Shown here: positions 59,772 to 64,000 of the stretch, piece by piece
Layout of the letters: every line of letters starts with the position of its first letter
Numbering within the stretch: position 1 is the stretch's first letter
Assembly (NCBI RefSeq): GCF_018873765.1
Contig: NC_057919.1
Span: 65,342,984 to 65,406,983 of the forward strand
Origin: Telopea speciosissima
Lineage: Eukaryota; Streptophyta; Magnoliopsida; Proteales; Proteaceae
DNA: 64,000 nucleotides
Direction: 5' to 3'
The notes under the pieces: generated by a model
Database searches by the model: none
What the model was told of the DNA's origin: nothing
Seen by the model: the letters and a program-made list of their open reading frames with translations, nothing else
Translations under genes and position numbers: made by a program

Positions 59772-61483
59772 TGTTGGACAAGTGTGTGTCCATCAAACCC
59801 GGTTCAGTCCGGTTTAACTCAGTTCACCTTTGTATTGAACATTTATACATTTTAGTTTGATATTGTCACATGCGATATAAAATTTTTGAGCATTATGTGT
59901 CCGTAAGTTATACTTAAAATGGTAGTCACGACTAGGGTTTGGGTTGGACACCCTTATCATATGGTCGTCGCATTGGGTATGCCTAGACATGTGATGTTAG
60001 GGTACGAATGATAGTTCTCACATGTTTGATGTGTGCATTGACGAAGAATTTACTTTGTTGATTCCCTCATGTATTACTGCCAGATGTAGGAAGGGATAGA
60101 CATGTGTCACTGACACCCTGTACTTGAGGGAACCCTGTCACTGCAAAGTGTGATCGCATTCTTTGGTTCATCAATGACTAAGACTCAAGCGAGTCAAACC
60201 CGGTGTTCTGAGAATGCGTGAACACTTTGTGAGTGAAGGAGTTATCCAACACGGTCACTACTGCCCAATTGGGGAACACCAAGATAGAGACTGTCTGTGC
60301 ATAGTCGTATCAGAATCTGGATCCAGTGCCGTTTTGGAAATGGTTTGCAAAAATCTATTTTACATAAAATGATACATTATTTATAATTATTTGAACAAAG
60401 TATTTTATCGAGTTTTGCGGGACCCGATCAGATGCACAAACGCTCGTATATGGACTTGTACTATGGATTGAGGTTTGTCAGTACATGTGTACTTGCCCTA
60501 GATTCCATAATGATGGTGTTGATTAGTGGGGGGTTGTATATGATAATAGTTATCATTTAGGGAGTTATTTGGAATTTGCTAACTTAATTATCTCTTTATT
60601 TAATTAATGGAATTGGTGCTATTTGTAATTATCCATTAATAATTAAATAAAGTAGCTAATTAATACTTTCCCTATTAGATTCTGTTTCTTCCCCTTTTAG
60701 AAGCACTTTGAGTTTAAACAGAACTGCCAAACTAAGAGAGAGAGAGACAGACTCTCATTGGGATTAAAGTAATCCATCTAGGGTTTAATTAAAACCCTAG
60801 ATCTATAAAAGGATTACAAAACGCAGGAGGGGGGCAGTGCTCCACGTTTTTGCCTGGCCCCCTCTTCTGCTTTTTGGTCTCTCTCTCTCTCTCTCCCTCT
60901 TTGAGATCTCTTCTTCTTCTTCTAGTTTCTCTCATCTGTGTTTGAGAGTTAGGGTTTGCGAAATCCTAGATCTGTGCTGAAGAATTTGAGAGCATCTGGG
61001 ATTGACTTGAAGAACCTTGGTAGCACCATTGGAGGTTCAGATCTGTTTGCTTGGAACGCTCACTGGAGGAAGAACCGCTATTTATTGGAGGAGCAACACT
61101 TGAGGCTCACCAGGTTAGCGGTTCTTTATTAATTCCTTCAGTTTATTGATTATTAATATTTATGGGATGCGAAAGAAACTCGAATCGATTTAATTCCGCT
61201 GCGCATTCGAGTATGGGATGGATCCCTCTTGCCATGTGATGGACTAGAGATGAATTTCTCCGTCCCTATTGTGATAATTAATTGTATGGGACGCAATAGG
61301 GAAGGAGAAACCCTAATAGGGATGCACCAGGGTTCCCATGGGCGACCATGAGAAACCCTAAAATTTAATGAGGCACTCATAAGACACCATGGGATAACCC
61401 AGGGCGTGCAAAACCCTAATTTGTAGTATATTGGTTTCCCTAGGGAACCATGGCTTGATCCCTGGACCGTAGTTTGACCTACA
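59772..61483 (+). repeat. Candidate solo LTR, 1.7 kb
   Basis: Starts TGTTGGAC and ends GACCTACA, flanked by identical ATATC (59767-59771 and 61484-61488). It has a TATA-like CTATAAAAGG near 60804 followed by a CT microsatellite and, near the 3' side, AATTCCGCTGCGCATTCGAG, a motif frequent in plant LTR ends. No coding region. A 5-bp flank match alone is weak, so the right border is provisional. Confidence 0.5.
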
Positions 61484-61854
61484 ATATCATGGAAGTTCCA
61501 ACCAAGAATGAGCTCTGCTTGAAACGATTGAATTGGTGTATGTTAAAAGTTTTCTTTGTCTCATTTCCTTACCCAGTCATTAATATGTTTCCCCGTCAGA
61601 TGCATATTTTAGTTTTCAGTTGGGTATTTATCTTTTCTTTTAAGATATGAAATTTTTGGACATGTTGGCAAAAGAATATGTATTTGCGACGAAAAATAAA
61701 CGTGCTTAGTGGTCCCAAGTCCTCTGTCTTTTGTCGCGGATAATATCTATGACAAAAATAGATGGAAACATATGGAGCCTATTCATCTTATAAGTTTTAT
61801 GCCTTTTGCCACAGGTTAAACCAAGTTGTTGTAACCTGAAGGAAGTATTTAGGG

Positions 61855-62090
61855 AAAATATCATCCCCCTCCCCTCTAAGTTTGCCTAATATCAATCCAG
61901 TACCTAAGTTTTGAAAAATATCTTCCCCCTCCCCTACTTTATAAAGTTACTATCAACCGTACCCTAACCGTTAAAAACTACCATTAATTGATGACATGGA
62001 CAGGTCCACTTTATCTAAAACCCTAAATTACCCTTAATTTATTTTAATTCCATTTTTACCCCTCCAATCCCAAAATCCCCGTTTTCAGGT
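61855..62090. repeat. Unpaired long-TIR-like sequence
   Basis: Pyrimidine-rich CATCCCCCTCCCCT blocks, ACCGTTAAAAACTACCATTA and CTAAATTACCC resemble the terminal repeats of MULE-type elements such as the one at 39094. No partner repeat or target duplication was found before the window ends. Confidence 0.35.
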
Positions 62091-62121
62091 GATCCATATC
62101 GGTTTTACTAGTCATCACTCG

Positions 62122-63245
62122 AGAGCTTCTTCTCCACTTTCTTGTTGATTGCTCCAAATAATAAGTACAATAAGTACAATATCTTCATCAACTAACGACC
62201 TAAAAGAGTTCATCCCCTATAACTTTCAATATATAACTCGATTTGATGTGATTCAAATTAGGTTGTGAAGATAAGAGACGGAGTTATAACTTTTGTGAAA
62301 CAAGATTTTCTCAAATTCCACACGAAAATGGGTTAAAATGGACCATTAAGGGATTGCTTCTGCACATGTCCGAATTTGGAAAGGGTTTGAAATTAGTTTC
62401 AAGAGACCTACTCTTCAAGGTGATCTTTAAAGGAAAAATCTTCAACTCTTCAAGATTGAAGGTGCTAACTCTTCTAGGCTACAAAAAGGGAAGAACTTAC
62501 TCTTTTAGGTAAGGGAAAACTTTTCGAGGTTTCTTTAAAACACTTCAAAGTTCTCATAGGATACTAAGAGACAACTTGAAATTTGATTAACAATCAAAAC
62601 TGGATGCCTACATAGAGAAGTTGACACCTATTTATAGGGGTCTCCTTATGGGTTTGTAGTATCAATCGGTAATAACAACCACTACTAATATCACTTACAT
62701 AGGTTGCCTCAACATTGGTTCCACATGGACCAACTACAAAATTTTATGAGAAATAAAGAAAATAGAAAAATAAAAAAGTAGGAGATGGTTGACATCTTTA
62801 AGATTTTGATACAAAAATGATGTAACCAGCGGAAAGGTCGAACTGGGCAAGTGAATCGTACAAACACAAAGTGTGCAAATATGGATAAACAATAAAATAA
62901 AGAACAAAATTAAAAATAATAAAGGGATGGATATGGGCTAAAATACTTCTCTTCAAGGATGTGTAGTAACACCAAGGAGTTGCAATCTCTTCAAGGATGA
63001 AAGAGAGTGACAAAGCTCATACTCTTCAAGGTTTCAAAGAATGAACTCTTCTAAGTTCAAAAGGGAGAAATCATCATAGTTCTAACAAAATGTTCAAAAT
63101 AATTTTTCATTCACAAAGCTCTAGTCTTTATTACAAATAAGATAGAAAATAAGGTTCCAATGATTGAGATTACATCTTGATTTATAAACACTCTAGAGTT
63201 TCTCCTCCACTTTCTTGTTGGTTGCTCCAAACAATAAGTACAGTG
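62122..63245. repeat. Direct repeat pair with ACTCTTCAAGG-rich interior
   Basis: CTTTCTTGTTGATTGCTCCA (62138) and CTTTCTTGTTGGTTGCTCCA (63204) begin about 45-bp similar segments that continue AATAAGTACA. Between them ACTCTTCAAGG-like motifs recur (62410-62560, 62945-63060). No coding domain; origin unclear. Confidence 0.4.
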
Positions 63246-63619
63246 TCTTTGTTCTTGTATCAAGGTACTTTGGTTATTGTTTTGAAGAGTCTTGATGCTA
63301 TCTTCAAGAGAAGACTAAAGAAGAGAAGAACTTAATTAAAGATATTTTGATAGTGGGTGTCACATCATCATCCACTATGGTACCTCAAGAGGCATTGTAG
63401 AGATTCTCCACTTGCAAAGCTAATCTTAGAATGGTTCTCTTTTGGTCTGGTGTTCTTGGACCTGAGTTGGTTTTAGCTAAGAACCAGCCTTATTTGAGCT
63501 AATTTTGTGATAGGGTCTTCAAGATGTGGGTTGGGCCTGCATCACAATAAGTCTCTTCTCCTATCTTTCCCTTTCCCACATAACAAGGACAAGAAAATAG
63601 AATTAAAGGGTACAAAAGT

Positions 63620-63828
63620 GAAATCGGATGTGAACCGATGGTACAAATCGATTGTTAACCGAATAACAAAAATTGAATAGAAATTCATGAAAACCGCACC
63701 GCATATAAAACGATTATGATTTTGGCAAATTCTTATCCGGTGCAGTTTTGATTTCTATCTTGCAAAATGTGCACCGAATCGAAATTGAACCGTATAACCA
63801 AAACCGTACCGTTTGACATCCTTACCTT
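63620..63828. repeat. Fragment related to the 30674 hAT element
   Basis: Contains AACCGATGG, GTGCACCGAATCGAAATTG and ends CCGTTTGACATCCTTA, resembling the right end (TTGACACCCTTA) and body motifs of the 30674-31462 element. The left end is not visible. Confidence 0.4.
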
Positions 63829-64000
63829 CATCTCCAATCATAGTCTCCTTAAGCCTCCACCCTTGCATCTCCTGTCGCCGTTGTTACTCCTCTGATAATC
63901 TCTCTCTCTCTCTCTCCCTCTTTGGGAAAACACCAAAATTTCTTTTTCTTTAACTAAAAACCACTACAAGAAAAAAGGTCTACGATGGCGTTTACAAACG

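Overview
This window is nuclear DNA of a flowering plant, most likely a dicot or magnoliid; the species cannot be named from the sequence. Evidence: genes with many short exons and GT-AG introns, AT-rich introns several kilobases long, plant protein families (WW-type DEAD-box helicase, GDSL esterase, type-A response regulator), Ty1/copia retrotransposons, an Au-like SINE, and chloroplast gene fragments (atpB, psbB). No bacterial operon, phage, plasmid or CRISPR feature is visible.

Layout. 1-6.9 kb: two broken copia elements in opposite orientation, the second interrupted by a hAT-type MITE. 7.1-9 kb: exon-like pieces of an unrecognised minus-strand gene, with a 5'-truncated LINE copy between them. 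10-11.5 kb: MITE and foldback repeats. 12.1-16.1 kb: complete five-exon GDSL esterase/lipase gene (minus). 16.9-19.4 kb: an exon-like ORF, a psbB fragment and a complete three-exon DUF952 gene (minus), followed by a tRNA-type SINE. 22-36.3 kb: one very large minus-strand gene for a WW-domain DEAD-box RNA helicase (RH40/RH46/RH14 group). Its first coding intron (7.1 kb) holds an atpB fragment, three hAT-type elements, an RTE LINE tail and an Au-like SINE; its second intron holds a copia scrap. 36.8-38.8 kb: RTE LINE fragment and a foldback element. 39.1-40.5 kb: a Pack-MULE carrying an apparently intact type-A response regulator gene. 42.4-43.6 kb: F-box gene remnants. 45-53.4 kb: two phase-compatible exons of an unrecognised plus-strand gene, separated by an intron holding a complete but mutated copia element with target-site duplications. 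54.5-58.1 kb: a hAT element, a decayed DUF1537 (sugar-acid kinase) pseudogene and a SINE. 59.8-61.5 kb: candidate solo LTR. 61.8-64 kb: unpaired terminal repeats and degenerate repeats.

The probably functional genes are the GDSL esterase, the DUF952 protein and the helicase; they share no evident pathway. The most interesting object is the Pack-MULE at 39,094-40,509: 250-bp terminal inverted repeats, a perfect 9-bp target duplication, and a captured four-exon response regulator with all phosphorelay residues, whose reading frame ends inside the transposon's own inverted repeat.
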